A DNA stretch of 64,000 nucleotides, from assembly GCF_031143425.1 (NCBI RefSeq), contig NC_090447.1:852098760-852162759 (forward strand). Reading direction: 5' to 3'. Under the pieces are notes generated by a model. It ran no database searches, was not told the origin of the DNA, and worked only from the letters and a program-made list of their open reading frames with translations. Position numbers and translations under genes: made by a program. This document shows positions 1 through 12,199 of the stretch, piece after piece. Within the stretch, counting starts at the first letter, position 1; the number at the start of each line of letters is the position of its first letter. Origin of the DNA: Pleurodeles waltl (taxonomy: Eukaryota; Chordata; Amphibia; Caudata; Salamandridae).

Positions 1-471
1 GCTTGAGAGAGAGGAAAGAGCAAGATACACACTACTACCAAGGGCTAAAGTTCAAATGCCACAAAAACTTGCATGAAGAAACATAGGGCCAAATTTACTT
101 GTTGACGTTCATCTGACCTCCACCACAGTGATGGAGTAAAATACTCCATCACCCTGGTGGAGGTCCTGACTGCCAAACTTATAAATGTCCATCTGGCCAG
201 CAGACATTTAATGGATTGACAGGAGCTGCCATCAAGGTGGTTGCTATCAGTACATTGCAGCTTCGCCATACTGCTCCATCAAACATGATGGAGCCATACA
301 GCAAAGTTACATTTTTTTTTGTTTCAAAACCAAAACCCCAAAAGCGGGATTTTGTTTTTGAAAATAAAAAAACAATTCCCCAATATCTCCCATACAGAGG
401 GGACATTTTGCATTTTTTATTACTGCCAGGGTTTTCCTGGTGGTGATGGGTATAGAAAACTGGCCTGTATG
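1..471. other. No recognisable gene
   Basis: I see no convincing coding region or RNA gene here. The stretch contains a short inverted pair around 108-165 (ctgacctccacca and its near complement tggtggaggtcctgac), which could be part of an old inverted-repeat element, but no clean ends or target duplications are visible. Confidence 0.5.
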
Positions 472-476
472 CCCGC

Positions 477-3235
477 TGTTAGAAATGGGGTTTCTGGTTG
501 GCTAGGGTTTGCACCTCAGCCAGGCAGAACCTACCCACTCTAGTCACGGCTAGGGAGTTACACGTCTAAGATAACCCCTGCTCACCCGCTTGGTAGCTTG
601 GCACGAGCAGTCAGGCCTATCCCAGAGGCAATGTGTAAAGCGTTGCACAACACACACAACACACGTGATACAAAATGTACACCACAAAATAAACACAACA
701 CTGAGCTGTGTAAAAATAATCTGTATTGCACAAAACATAATTAGACCAACATTACAACGTAAGTAATACCCTGCTACCTTAGCAGTTGTCATAATGTTAC
801 ACAAGTTACTAATACTCCTCAAGAATATGCAGTGGTCACATTAGCACACGTAAGTACTCAGGATTCTGCAACATAAGCAGTAGTCAGGAATTATAGTAAA
901 AGATACATGCACTTGTCATGAACAATTCCTAAATACCCATAAAAGGAACATTAAAGAATATCTCCCAAGTTATATCAATACATATCAGCTAGACATGCCC
1001 ATAAAAAGGAACATTAGCACACATATGTAGGAACAGTAAACAGGTAGGAAATCTAAACCATCCAAAAGTCTGTACTAGGCTCCTAGAGCCTAGATTCCCT
1101 AAAAAGTACCTGTTTCTGTAGTAAAGGCACTCCCAGTGCCTATACAAGCAAGAGGGGGCCCCGGCGCTCCTGCGCACAACGGGGGCCACGCGATGCTCCT
1201 GGGGGAGTGGGGCAGTCAGCGACCTCTCCTCTGGGTAAAGCGGGCCCCTCCAGGGACCCGCGCCTTAGGTGGGGGCCTGCCTCGGCCCTCTCACACCCTG
1301 TCCTCGGGGTGGAGGCCAGACGAGACCCAAACAACTGAGGGCAAAGGGGAAGGGACCTCCGTAGAGGTCTCCCTTCCCGGAGAACAGGTATGCCAAAAAG
1401 ATGGTGTGAAGAACGGAGCGTCCTGCTCCTACGGCAGCGACTGGGGAAGGGGGCACTTCCCTCGCCTTCCCCGAGTCCTGCGCTCTCGCAATTCTGGAAC
1501 TCAGACCCCTCCGGGGCCCCGAGAAAGCACTCGCCCGCACCCGACGTGGGGCGCGAGTGTTCTGAGGGGTTCTGGGCCGCCGCAGTGATATCTGTGCAGA
1601 TACGAGGCGGCTGGTGCCCCGGGCGCGCTCCTGGGAGTGGACTGTGCCCCGGGGGCACCGACAGGACCACGCTTGCTCCGTTTAGTTCTTCCTTGTGCCC
1701 CGGGGGCACTAGGTTATCGCGCGAACCACGCGCTCAGCAAAGTTCAAAAGCCTGGGCTGCGGCGGTGATTTTAAACGGCAGAGAAGCGCTTCTGAAAGCA
1801 CAAGGGCACTTCCGTAAGCCCGGGCTGCGGCAGTGATTTCTCCTCAGCAGTAACAAGAGCGCCCTTTGGAAAGCGCTAGGGGCAAAGCTTGTAGAGAGGG
1901 TTTGCAGGGGTGAGGGACCACAGCACCCTGCCCCTGGGAGCAAACCAAAACAAGAAGGAGCACAGGGCTGGTGGGCCCAGCTACAGGCCAGCACAAGGGG
2001 TGCAGATTGTGGCAGTTCCTCCTAGTGACCAGGCAGGTCACAGGTCAGCACAACAGCAGCAGTCCATGGTGGTTTCCTGGTGAGTTAATTCATCAGCGTT
2101 CTGTGTCCAGTTTCAAGTTCCAAGAATGTTCAAATTGTGGGGAAAATTCCCCTGTACTTATACTAGGGTTACAGTGTGTTTTGCAATGGTAGGGAGAGGA
2201 CGTTCCAGCCAGTTACAACTGGTTCTGGGAGTGCCCCCTCTCTCCTTTCAGCACAGGCTCCAAACATCAGTAGGGGTTAACGACCCTATTGTGTGAGGCC
2301 AGGGCACAGTCTTTACAAATGCAGGTGTGCCCCGCCTCTCCCTTCTCTCAGCCCAGGAAGGCTTTACAATATTTAGATGCACCTCTGTGTCACCTCCACC
2401 CTCCCTGTGTTCAGACTGTCTGAGAAGTATGCACAAATCCCCAACTGTCAGTCTGCCCAGACGTGGATTGGAGACAAGCTGCAAAACCCCAAAGTCTTAA
2501 GCACAGATAAATGCACACTTTCTAGAAGTGGCATTTCTGTGATAGTAATAAACAATACACCTTAACCAGTAAGCAGCATTTCTCACCACTATCACAACCA
2601 TACCAAACATGTCTACGCTACCCCTCATAAATCGGACAATACCCCTTACACATAAGGCAGGGCATCTCCAATGCAATCCTATGAGGAGGCAGCACTCACA
2701 GCAGTGAGACACCAAGTTAGGCTGTTTGTCACTACCAGGACAGGACACGCAACATGGCACATGTCCTTCCTTCTACATGCATGGCACCCTGCCCAAAGGG
2801 CTAGCTAGGGCATACCTTAGGGGTGACTTACATGTAGTAAAAGGGGAGTTCTGGGCCTGGCAAGTAAATTTAGATGCCAGGTCCCTGTGGCAGGAAACTG
2901 AGGACACAGGCTCTGCGCTAGCAGGCCTTAGATAGGTTTGACAGGCTACTTCAGTGGGTGGCACAAGCAGCGCTGCAGGCCCACCAGTAGCATTTAATTT
3001 ACAGGCCCTGGGTATAGGGATACCACTTTACAAGGGACTTATAGGTAAATTAAATATGCCAATCAGGTATAATCCAATCATACCAAATTTGTAAGAGAGA
3101 GCACATGCACTTTAACACTGGTTAGCAGTGAAAAAGTGCTCAGAGTCAAAACGTCAGCCAACAAAGGTCAGAAAAATAAGGAGGCAAAAAGCAAAAAGTC
3201 TGGGGAATGACCCTGTAAAAGGGCCAGGTCCAACA
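477..3235. mobile_element. LTR-like element, TG...CA ends, 5-bp target duplication
   Basis: The segment begins TGTTAG and ends CCAACA, giving the TG...CA termini of an LTR. It is flanked on both sides by the same 5 bases, cccgc (472-476 and 3236-3240), the duplication length made by many LTR-retrotransposon integrases. It is 2759 bp long and has no long open frame with a recognisable domain. A CpG-rich core lies at about 1140-1860. The simplest reading is a very long solo LTR or a non-autonomous LTR element. An older relative is seen near 11220-12195, sharing the 3' portion ending in the stretch before 'cactggttag'. Strand cannot be fixed without a coding region. The nearly clean target duplication suggests a fairly recent insertion. 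Confidence 0.7.
1140..1860. repeat. CpG-rich core of the LTR-like element
   Basis: This part is much richer in G, C and CpG than the rest of the element. It carries repeated palindromic blocks of the form gtgccccgggggcac (about 1643-1660 and 1694-1710, with a degenerate one near 1612) and three versions of a block like gggctgcggcggtgat (near 1574, 1754 and 1824). Overlapping open frames here on both strands look like by-products of GC richness. A promoter or regulatory island of the element is possible but not shown. Confidence 0.5.
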
Positions 3236-3240
3236 CCCGC

Positions 3241-5060
3241 CCATCTAAATTAGTAGGGTGGACTTAGAGGTCAACCTCTGATGGCCCTTACTCCGTCTGG
3301 TTGTCAAAAGGGTCTAACAATAGTGAAGACAGAGTACTTTCTACTGTCTATACGCTAAAGGTCCACCTGCTTTTACATTTGTACTCCATCACCATTGCCA
3401 AGGAGGCCCCTTTCCAACAACATATGAATCAGGTCCATAGTTTTATGACTTCAGGTGCAGAAAGATACTCTCAACAAATCAAAGAGCGGGAGAAATCTAA
3501 ATGTTTCAGAGGTGGGACAAACACAACAACAGGGAGGAACGCCATTAAATTAGAAATTCAGACTTGATATCTGCTACGAAGTCATGTAATCAAGAGCAAG
3601 GGGCAGGCTCGACAACCACTCCGAGTATAATGTAAAGCATTAGTTACAATGCTGTCTGCGACAGATAGCTGAAACTGTTGATAACGAAACTGCAAAAACA
3701 TCCTATTCAATGTACAAGACACCACAGTGAACTGACAGACATAAATGTCAGTATTCTGAGATGTACCAAGCTGTTCCCCCTGAAGTAATACCAACCTGCA
3801 TAATTACGAGTTTTAACAGGTGTGTGGACTCCACTGATGAGAGGTCAATCATGTTTTAACATGGCCAGGAAATCACCAACTCAGTGATTCACCTCCTTAG
3901 GAGGGTAAGTTGTACAAAGAGGAATGCACCCAGACGAAAGTTGACATGTTTTTCCTTAATGTTTGTCACCTCTGCTGTACAGTACCAGAATACTGTGGAC
4001 TAAATATCATCTAAGATAAATATTGTGCCCAACTACCTGCACACAAAAAAGTGCCCTATTGGGGTGAATAATAGAAAGTCTAAACCCAAAGGAGCGATAT
4101 TTTGTAAACAATGCTTAGGCCACAATACCTTTGGCACACCATGCTTTTGTCAATCATATTCTGATACACAACCAATCAGATTTACAAAAGGCTCTATGGT
4201 GGAGTCACTGGGAATTACAGCAGTATTGTATTGTACTAGTTACTTTAAGGCCTGATTATGAGTTAGTTTGAGTTTTCCAAACACTGGGCAAACCTCTTTT
4301 GTCACAGGGCTTGACATTTTGAATTGAGTGGTTATTACTCTATCCAATAATTATCAGGTGCATTAAGTAACTGACTCTTCCTTATATTTCAGCAGGTCAG
4401 ACCTGTCAGAATTTAACAGAGAAAATGTGTACAGTAATTACAGTACCATGCAACTTTTGGTGTATTAAACACCAAAATCCACATACTGTCCCCAAGAACT
4501 CAGAATAGTTACTAGTTATCACACCCGATAAGTAACATACCCCACTGTATTGTTATTCATCAGGTGTGGTAAATAGCACTTATTTTTCCAACACACTCAG
4601 CATCTGGGCCCAGACAATAATCTAATACCAAAAACTGGAAGTTGAAGGAAATTCAAGTTCAATGGCCCCTTGCTAAATATTCAAGTATCCAACAACAGTT
4701 AAAGAAGCAAGCAGAAATGTATTTCAGATCTGACAAAATTAAGAACATGAGCAAAGCAAACACATGGAATGCTTAAAACTACTGCTTAGTTGTAGGGTGA
4801 TGTCTATTACTATTGAGATCAGAAGATGAAAATACTAGCACAAGAAGTCTTATTAAAAGGACTAAAAGACCTCTAAAAATCTTAAAGATAGCAGCTCTAT
4901 GAAAACCCTTATGAAAGTGTAGATGGTAGCAGGTTGTGGAAAAGTCACAGACGATGTGGGGAACTGAGGAAAACTGCATAAGGACAGCAATAGAATGGCG
5001 GAGCAAAATTGGGAAGAAGAAGAATCTGTGGGAAAATTATGAAAGGTGGTTACGGCTTGA
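3241..5060. other. No recognisable gene
   Basis: AT-rich sequence with only short open frames lacking known motifs. I see no RNA gene, no clear terminal repeats and no coding similarity that I can name. Confidence 0.5.
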
Positions 5061-5067
5061 GAAATGG

Positions 5068-5330
5068 TTAAAAAAAAAAGCAGTGCTTAATTTGAGCTCG
5101 TGGTTTCCTGTGTGGGACACCAGCACTTACTTTTGAAGGTTGGCATGAACATACCAGGTGCAATTGTGTATGTTTGCACCCTTCGGGGGTGGGTGAGTGG
5201 ACAAAAGGCCCAAATCCACAGACACTTATGATTGTGGATCCTTTTTGTTTTTCCGTGTGGGTGGTAGGGGGCAAGGCAACAGCAGGAGTGCAGGTTCCTT
5301 TTTAGAGAGCGCCTGTTACAGGGATAATTG
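5068..5330. repeat. Possible short interspersed element
   Basis: The stretch opens with agtgcttaatttgagc, close to the agtgctttaaatgg end of the 182-bp element at 22078-22259, and contains GT- and GGGTGG-rich sequence. The right end is not clear. It is probably a diverged short non-autonomous element; family unknown. Confidence 0.3.
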
Positions 5331-6047
5331 CATGATTGCCAATGTATTTCAGCATGCTTGAACTACTTTTTTTCTTTTGTCTGCGCTCTGTAGCTGCCAT
5401 GGCACTCACAGTGCTCAGAGTGCAAACTGAATCGGCTGTATCGTTCTTACATTATATGCACTCAGATCTTCTTAGTACACGTTCTTTTCAGCATGCATAT
5501 TAACCCTGTGCGCTACATTATAATGAATCCAAGCTTCCACTATTTTTTTTGTTTTATGGCCCTATTCTGAACAAATGGCAATTTGTGATTCAAGATGTAT
5601 TAAAACTCGAGGCTGCGTATTTTGGAGCCACATACTTGACCTTAAAGAGACACTCTTCGACTGCAGCTTTTTGTCAGCAGTGCTACTTGTGACAAAAGGA
5701 CAAGTTGATCTGTCATTTGCCTGTGATGTCTGCCCTACCTGTTTTTTATGGAGGACTGTCAGGAGGAGGAGCTTGTGGATGTGGAAGGGGAGCACATTTG
5801 TCACAGCAGTGGGACATGACGGGACCTGCAGTAGGCCCTTCCTGAAGGCCCTTAACTTCCCGAGCTCCTGTTATTGAGATGCTGCCTGAAGCAAAGCCCT
5901 TGTCATTCTCTGAAAACGTCCGAAGTTCTTTTTGATAGTCTGCTTTTTTTTAATATATTTTTGTAGAAGGAGTGGCCCAGTGCTGGGTGTGGCGCTATAG
6001 AAAAAAAGTTAGAAATAAATGTTTGCACTGTTTTGGTTTCAAATATA
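5331..6047. other. No recognisable gene
   Basis: The open frame at 5575-5877 has no motif I recognise. The remainder is AT-rich with poly-T runs. Nothing can be supported as a feature. Confidence 0.45.
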
Positions 6048-6588
6048 GGGACAGATTTAAGAAGAGCCCCTAGCACCTCCTTGCGCCATATAGGCCTAAT
6101 TATTTTTACACTAATGTTGACCAATGAGGCCAAAATTGCCGTGCCACATTTACAAGGTGGCGCAATGCATGCATTGCGCCACTTTGTAAACCTTTGTGGT
6201 ACATTATGTCTGCCCCAGGCATAAAGAGGGTGTTCCCCCCTTAGGGGGCTTTAAAAATGGGGCAAAGAAATCTGAGAGATTTCTGTGCGTCATTTTACTT
6301 TGGCACTTTTAACGCCTGCTCAGGGCTGGCGTTAAAAGTAGGCCAACCCTTGGTTACAATGGACCTCAATGGGCTTTGCAGGATTAGTGTCAACATTTTT
6401 TACACTAATCCTGCAAAGGTCCGAACTAGTGTAAACAGTTTTGACGCTAGTTCCCTAACTACCGCCATGGTGCACCATATTTTAGATACAGCGCACACAT
6501 GATGGCACTAGGGGGGCTCTAAGGGGCTAAGGGGTGCAAGGAAAGTGGCCTTACACTGGTTGCACACCACTTTTCTTAAATCTGGCCC
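6048..6588. mobile_element. Harbinger-like short element, family A copy 1
   Basis: The ends form an inverted repeat: gggacagatttaagaa at the left and ttcttaaatctggccc at the right. The interior carries a near-palindromic block around a gcatgcattgcgccac core (6160-6185). It is about 541 bp and has no coding capacity. Related copies occur at 6862-7377 (opposite orientation), 18497-18932 and 32405-32922, with relics elsewhere. Small size, inverted ends and high copy number fit a miniature inverted-repeat element. Assignment to Harbinger rests on similarity of end style to other elements here and is an inference. Flanking triplets are ata and tca, so a target duplication is not clean. Confidence 0.6.
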
Positions 6589-6861
6589 TCAGTCTTTTGA
6601 TTTTACGTGAAGGAATGTTTTCTAATGGCCTCCCGAAATCAAATGTGCACTTCTACGACTAAAAGTGTTGTTGCAATACAATTAAATTCACACATGAAAC
6701 TATACAGTACTAAAAAGCGATTTGACAGCACTTATCCCCTCAGAATCATTCCCTGTAAACTTTTTCTGCATACTCCATTGATTCTAATTTTACTTTGCTT
6801 ACCCCCTACTGTTGTGACACTATTTGTCACATGCCTTTTTGAATTACCATACTTTGTAGCT
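6589..6861. other. Spacer between two short elements
   Basis: About 270 bp separate two family A elements. An 86-residue open frame is present but has no recognisable domain. No other feature seen. Confidence 0.4.
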
Positions 6862-7377
6862 GGTTGAAGAAAAGTGGCGCTGCACCTACTGCAGCGCCAC
6901 TTTCCTTGGGTCCCTTAGCACCCCCTACCTCCACTATGTGTGCGCCATACTTACAATGCGGCGCACCATGGCGCAGGGTATAGGTAAATAGCATAAACAT
7001 TCCTGACGTTATTGATGTACTCTGCAGGAGTAGTGCCAAAATGTTGCTCCTGCAGAGTACATTTGGGCCCATTGTATTCAATAGCATGCCCCCTTTTAAC
7101 ACCTGCTCTGAGCAGGCATTAAATGTGCAGAAAAAAATTGTGCAAGGATTTCCTTGCTCCATTTTGTTGGCCCCTGTAACGGGGGAACGCCCCCCTTGCA
7201 TACATTATCCCTGGAGCAGGCAAAATATGGTGCAAGGGTTTACAAAGTGGTGCAATGCATGCATGACGCCATTTTGTAAATATGGCACGTGTAAAAAGCC
7301 ACTTTAGCACTGCCTTAGCATAAAAAAATGAGGCTATGACGGCGCTAAGGTGGTGCTAGGGCCTCTTAAATCGGACC
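6862..7377. mobile_element. Harbinger-like short element, family A copy 2 (inverted)
   Basis: It begins with a gaagaaaagtggcgctgcac block, pairing with the gcagcgccactttcctt that follows, and ends cttaaatcggacccc. This order is reversed relative to the copy at 6048-6588, so the two lie head to head or tail to tail. The sequence gcatgcatgacgccattttgtaaa near the right is the counterpart of the block near 6165 in copy 1. The exact left end is uncertain. Confidence 0.55.
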
Positions 7378-7674
7378 CCCTATTTCTTACACTATTTACC
7401 CTGGGTTCAGATTCCAATCATGCAAAAGGCTCACTGAGATACTCTTAGAACCTAGAGTTGGCAGACACCAGATTACACGCCGCCTCCTAATTTGTTCCCA
7501 CTCATCTAAATTGAGATATTTGCAAGTTAAATAAGGATTTTGGGTGAATTTGGAATGAAAGTTTGTTCAAATCTGTGACGCTGTTGCAGTGCAAGTGTAG
7601 TTATGCATTTACAATGCCAAGAGCTCCAACTCAAGTAAATGTGAGACCTATTGTATTGCAAATGCTTGTTACTT
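7378..7674. other. No recognisable feature
   Basis: About 300 bp with only short open frames that lack known motifs. I see no terminal repeats and no RNA gene. Confidence 0.4.
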
Positions 7675-8245
7675 TAGCTGGTGGACACGTCTTCTGCTCC
7701 TCCAGCGTGAGGCTGCAGGATGGGATCAGTCGCGGCCAACATTCTGCTGAAGGGGTGGGGCGGCACGCGCGGGGGAGGATAAAATTTAAATAAAAAAATG
7801 TAAAACTTTACCTCCGCTTCTCGCTGCTCCTCCTTATTGCAGTACAGGCACAGGCTCCCAGCCTGCCCTGCGGCCGATCCTGACACTGCTCAGAGCAGCA
7901 TTAGGATTGGCTGGGAGCGCCCAGGCAGGTCGCTCCCAGGCAGACTGGGAGCCAGTGCATGCTCTCTTCAGCCCGGAAAACAGTGCAGGGCTGGAGAGAG
8001 CACACTGCACATGTGTGTTTGGCCGGCCCGTGACGGCCGGCCAAACATACATGCGCACTGAGGGCAGTGCTCTGTGCACTCCCCTCAGTGCTCACCACCC
8101 CCCAATCACCCCTCCCACCGCCTTGACAAGAAAATGATAATGAACCCAGTTTATTACCGTTTTGATGTAAAGGTTTTGCAGCTCCTGCTGCTGGTGGGGG
8201 GGGGAGGGCGTCTCTCCCCCACCCTTATGGAGGAGCCGCCACTGG
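7675..8245. repeat. GC-rich palindromic repeat
   Basis: A GC-rich block with internal hairpins in an AT-rich setting. The strongest is a perfect 12-bp stem, gtttggccggcc, pairing across a 6-base loop (8017-8046), with imperfect arms extending about 10 bp further each way. The right part ends in ttatggaggagccgcc, which resembles the ends of widespread amphibian short DNA elements, possibly hAT-like. No matching left end was found, so the class is uncertain. Confidence 0.45.
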
Positions 8246-10305
8246 AGAGGATGGGCATAGCTACTGCCAGCAGCTTCACAGGTCTACAGATGTCTCTGTG
8301 CTCGATGTCTCCAGCCAGGTCCAAATTATAGGGTCCGCAGTTTGCAGACGAGGTACTTCAGGACTCAGACACACAGAGTCATCTAGAGTGGTACCTTCCT
8401 AAATATGTGGGGCTTGACCGGTGCAAAATGGTGTACAATATCCCTAAGCCTTAAGTTAGTTGCCTTTTAGAAAATAAGAGTTGTGGAACTAAAATACATA
8501 TATACATTTCATGTTGTGTGCGAATAAATTAAACTTGCAACTTCTTGAAAGTTGTACCTATTTGAACTTAGGCACCAAAACCCAAAGCTGATAGTTTGTG
8601 TTTCCAATTGTCCTTGACAGAAAAGAGTTATAGAAGGATGATGGTGGACGTTAGAAAAGAAGAAGTGTGTTTACTCGGAATGATTCAGTCAAATATCTCA
8701 AGAATGTTCACAATGCAGTTTGATTTGATGTGTTATTGCTTACTTTACAGATAACGAGAAGAACCAAAAGCTTATAGAAACACTGTCAGTACATTATAAA
8801 CGCCCATCTGCATATAAGATTGTTTTCTATTGAATGTATGCCCTTCTGTTTTATAGGTCTCCTGGTTTATCAAGATGTAGCCTTGAACAACTCGCTGAGT
8901 GATTTGTGGCAGTAATTAGAGTAAACTATGTTTTCTCAAATAAGAAAAATAAATGAAACACATTTGCCATAAAGTGAACCAAATAAAAAAAACACAACTA
9001 CCTGTTTGCTCACTCTACAACCAACACATACCCGGGTCACTTTTTGAAAGTGTGCGTCTTTCGATTCACAAATACTTAAGGAATGGGACGAGTACCCCTC
9101 GCCGTAAATAATATTTTTTTAAAGAAAACATTTACTGTGCAGATTCATTCTTCATTGCTTATGGCTGACTTATCTGTCGCATGGGCTCTCATTATCCTAA
9201 ATGAGACTACTGGATTTCTAGGCAGCAGGATCGATAACGGTGTGGGGGACTGAGTCTGACCCACTTGTAAAGAACTCTGTCACCCTAAATCCGGTTTCTG
9301 CTCCGGCTAACTAGCAGTGCCTCATTTCTACCATGGGGAAGAAATGATTAGGCAGCCGAGCGCATGACATCTTTGGAACTTCTCAGGGAAGTCGTGGTCA
9401 CTCAGATCCAAACCAACTCTCTCATTTACAATATGGTCTCATATACAAATGACGAAGACAGTATAAGTTTTATATAATGTTTTAATAAAATGACTGTATT
9501 TTAGATAATAAGGCGTGAGCCGCAATAACCAGAACAATACAACATAGTAGGATTGAAATAGTCACCAGGAGAGTAAAACATAAGAACAAAGCTATCATAG
9601 TGCCTAACAGTTTCTACTCTCCCTCTGCTTGTTCTATTTAGAGCACAGCATGTTAAGCCTCTAGCTTGCCTTTCTGAATCACTGGAGAGACATCAGCCCT
9701 CATACCTGAGCAAAGGCCTGTGATCTGGTTCAGCATCTGCAACGAGGCAGTCAGCGTCTAGTTGTGGGTCTCTGGTCGGAATCTCCCTCTTGCATGTATT
9801 GGGACAAGGAAGTGATTTTATAACTAACATGTCATCGTGATCACAAAATGTCCCAACGCAGGAATGCCAAATCTAAACTCCTACCACGTCTATCGGCAAT
9901 GTATCGGCAATGTACCAGACTGTATCCTTGACTGAAGCACAGAGTGAATATGTTATGGAGAACTCCAGTGCTGAAGTAGGCAAAACAGTGTGATATGAAT
10001 AAAAAACAACACCGTAGAACTGGCTATTTGAAAAATAACAGTACGAAGCCTAATAAAAAGCATTTAGAGCAAAGTGCACAGAGGCTCTAAGCTGTCAGCA
10101 AATGAATAAAATACATTCAGGGCAAAGTGCACAAAGGCCTAAAGCCTGAAGCTAATGCGCAAAGGATACGTAAAACTAACCACACTACATATCCAAGTAT
10201 AGGAAGGTCATCTGTAAATGTTTGGGAAGTCTCAGACGATGGATAAGGAAATTAGACACATTATTCATGTCGAATGAAGTAGAAAGAAATGCCTAGAATA
10301 CTGTA
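8246..10305. other. No gene; probable unclassified repeat with a short direct repeat
   Basis: No coding region of note. The part from about 9240 (tgtgggggactgag) to 10255 has the look of an old LTR or other interspersed repeat. It contains AT-rich stretches such as ttttatataatgttttaataaaatg, and two diverged direct copies of a unit of roughly 50 bp near 10055 and 10107 (each with gcaaagtgcaca followed by aggc). I could not find paired ends. Confidence 0.35.
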
Positions 10306-10309
10306 GTTG

Positions 10310-11215
10310 GCAGGGCCGGGCTGGAAACTCAAAGCACCCTTAGCAAATGTTGTCAGCGGACCAGCCCTGCTTGGGAACGTAGCAAGTGAGCTGACCACTA
10401 CAGTGGGGCTTGACACCCCCTCGCCCCAAGAAAATACGAACAAATGGCAAAAAAAGATCATCATACAACACATTTTTCATTATGTATTCAATTGTATTTG
10501 TTTTTAATGAACGTACAGAGCACCAGGAAATAGCAGTCTTTATTGGGGCTCTTCAATTATTTCCTCACCATCATCCTCTAGCAGGGCCTCTCATCTCTCC
10601 ACAGCCCTCTCTCACCAGTATTTCATTTATTTCATAGCGCCTCTCTCACCAGCCTAGGATGTTGTAGCACTGTACATCACACACACAACCAGTGTATAGA
10701 AAATGGCATATATGACAAAGGGGACTAGAAGGTGTAGGATTCACATGTCATCCATACTGGTAGGCATTTTTTAAGAGTGCTTGGTCTGAGGAAGCATAAA
10801 CTCAGGTTTCAGAATGTAACACAGTGGTTAGATTTGACTTTGCTAATAACAATTTATTTCTACCCAAACAAACCCTTTTCAACAAAATTAAATACATGTG
10901 AGAGAGGGTTTATGGAGCGATGAGAGGCACTGTTAGAGGGTGAGGGTGAAGGAATCATTGAAGAGCCCCAATAAAGATTGCTGTATCCTGTTGCAGTGTA
11001 CTTTCATCATTTACTATGCTTTAAAAACTACTACAATTTCATATATAATTAAAAATGTGTTGTAGAATACACTGCTTTTGCCACTTTTTTCCAAATTTTC
11101 TTAGGGGGAGAACCCCCCCATTTTTGTGGTCAGACTCACTTGCAATGCACCCTATGGAGGCTGGTCTGACAAAATTTGTCAGGGCTGCTTTGGGTCCCCA
11201 GTCCAGCCCTGCACA
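10310..11215. mobile_element. DNA-transposon-like element with about 290-bp inverted arms
   Basis: Left arm about 10310-10600 and right arm about 10920-11215 are inverted copies of each other, diverged but alignable along their length. Examples are ctttattggggctcttcaat on the left and its complement on the right near 10965, and acaacacatttttcatta against its counterpart near 11055. The outer ends read cagggccgggctgg and ccagtccagccctg. The CAGGG start recalls hAT-type termini, but I could not find an 8-bp target duplication. The spacer of about 300 bp has no coding capacity. Long arms could also give a foldback structure. Confidence 0.6.
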
Positions 11216-11219
11216 GTAG

Positions 11220-12195
11220 TCCTTCTTCCTGGTATGGTATCCACGGGTTCAGAAGTGTACTGAAATGGTAGGGTCTGAGGTCTGCTTCCTATACTTGGTA
11301 GTGCCTTTGAAGTGGGGGAGACTTCAAAGAAGTCTTTTAAGTGCACAGAGGTCCTCCATTTCTGCCCTAGCTCCAGACTCTTTACAGAGTGGCACAGAGC
11401 ACTTTGACTGGATACAGCCTATTCAGATGTAAGTGTGAGGCTGTGGCCAATTCCTCCCTTCAATCCTGTCAGGAAGGCCCATCAGGGCCCTCAAGTCACA
11501 CCTAAGCCCCCATTGTGAGTGGTTGTCTATGGGGAATACACAAAACCTAGCTGTCACCCACCTCAGAAAAGGGGTCAGAGACAGGCAGCAGGCACCAAAT
11601 GGCTAAAGGAGGAAAATGCCAACTTTCTAAAAGTGGCCTTTTCAGAATTACAATTCGAAATTCGAATTTACCATAATTTGTTCATTTAAATTATGATTCC
11701 AGAGACTCCAAACTTGAAAAACCTATCCCTTCTAGATTGTGAATTACACTTATAAAATGTAATAAGGCAATCCCAATGTTAATCTCGGGGAGCTATAGGC
11801 CTGGCAGGAGTGAAAAACAAATTTAAGAGCCTTTTGCAACCAGGACATGAAAACCTAAAAGTACATGCCCAACTTTTTAAATACACTGCACCCTGCCCTT
11901 GGGGTTGCCTAGGACCTAGCATAGGAGTGCCTTATATGTTTTGAAAAGGAAGGCTTTGACCTGGCAAATTGGTTATTTTGGCAGGTAGACATGGCAGGGT
12001 TAACTTCACCCACAGGCTCTGCAATGGCAGGCCGGAGAAGGGGTTAAAGGGCTACTGACCCACTAGTAGCATTGATTTACAGACCCTGGCCAAATAAAGT
12101 GCACTTTATTTATAAGTAGGTTAAATATGCCACTTAGATATATGCCAGTCTAACCATGTTTTAGGGAGAGAGCACAAACATTTTATCACTGGTTA
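11220..12195. mobile_element. Diverged 3' part of the 477-3235 LTR-like family
   Basis: The sequence follows the same order as about 2220-3135 of the first element. Shared landmarks are a tttctaaaagtgg block (tttctagaagtgg in the first), the ggctctgc...gcaggcc block, agtagcattgatttacagaccctgg (agtagcatttaatttacaggccctgg in the first) and a final gagagagcaca...cactggttag. Divergence is considerable and the 5' part is missing. The L1-type LINE begins directly after it. Confidence 0.6.
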
Positions 12196-12199
12196 GGCT

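Noticed and set aside
1136..1836. Overlapping open frames of 148-189 residues on both strands
   Set aside because: They lie in a CpG-rich block where stop codons are rare by chance, overlap in several frames and have no motif.
9240..10255. A possible LTR beginning tgtggggg
   Set aside because: No matching CA end with a target duplication was found, so it is left as an unclassified repeat.
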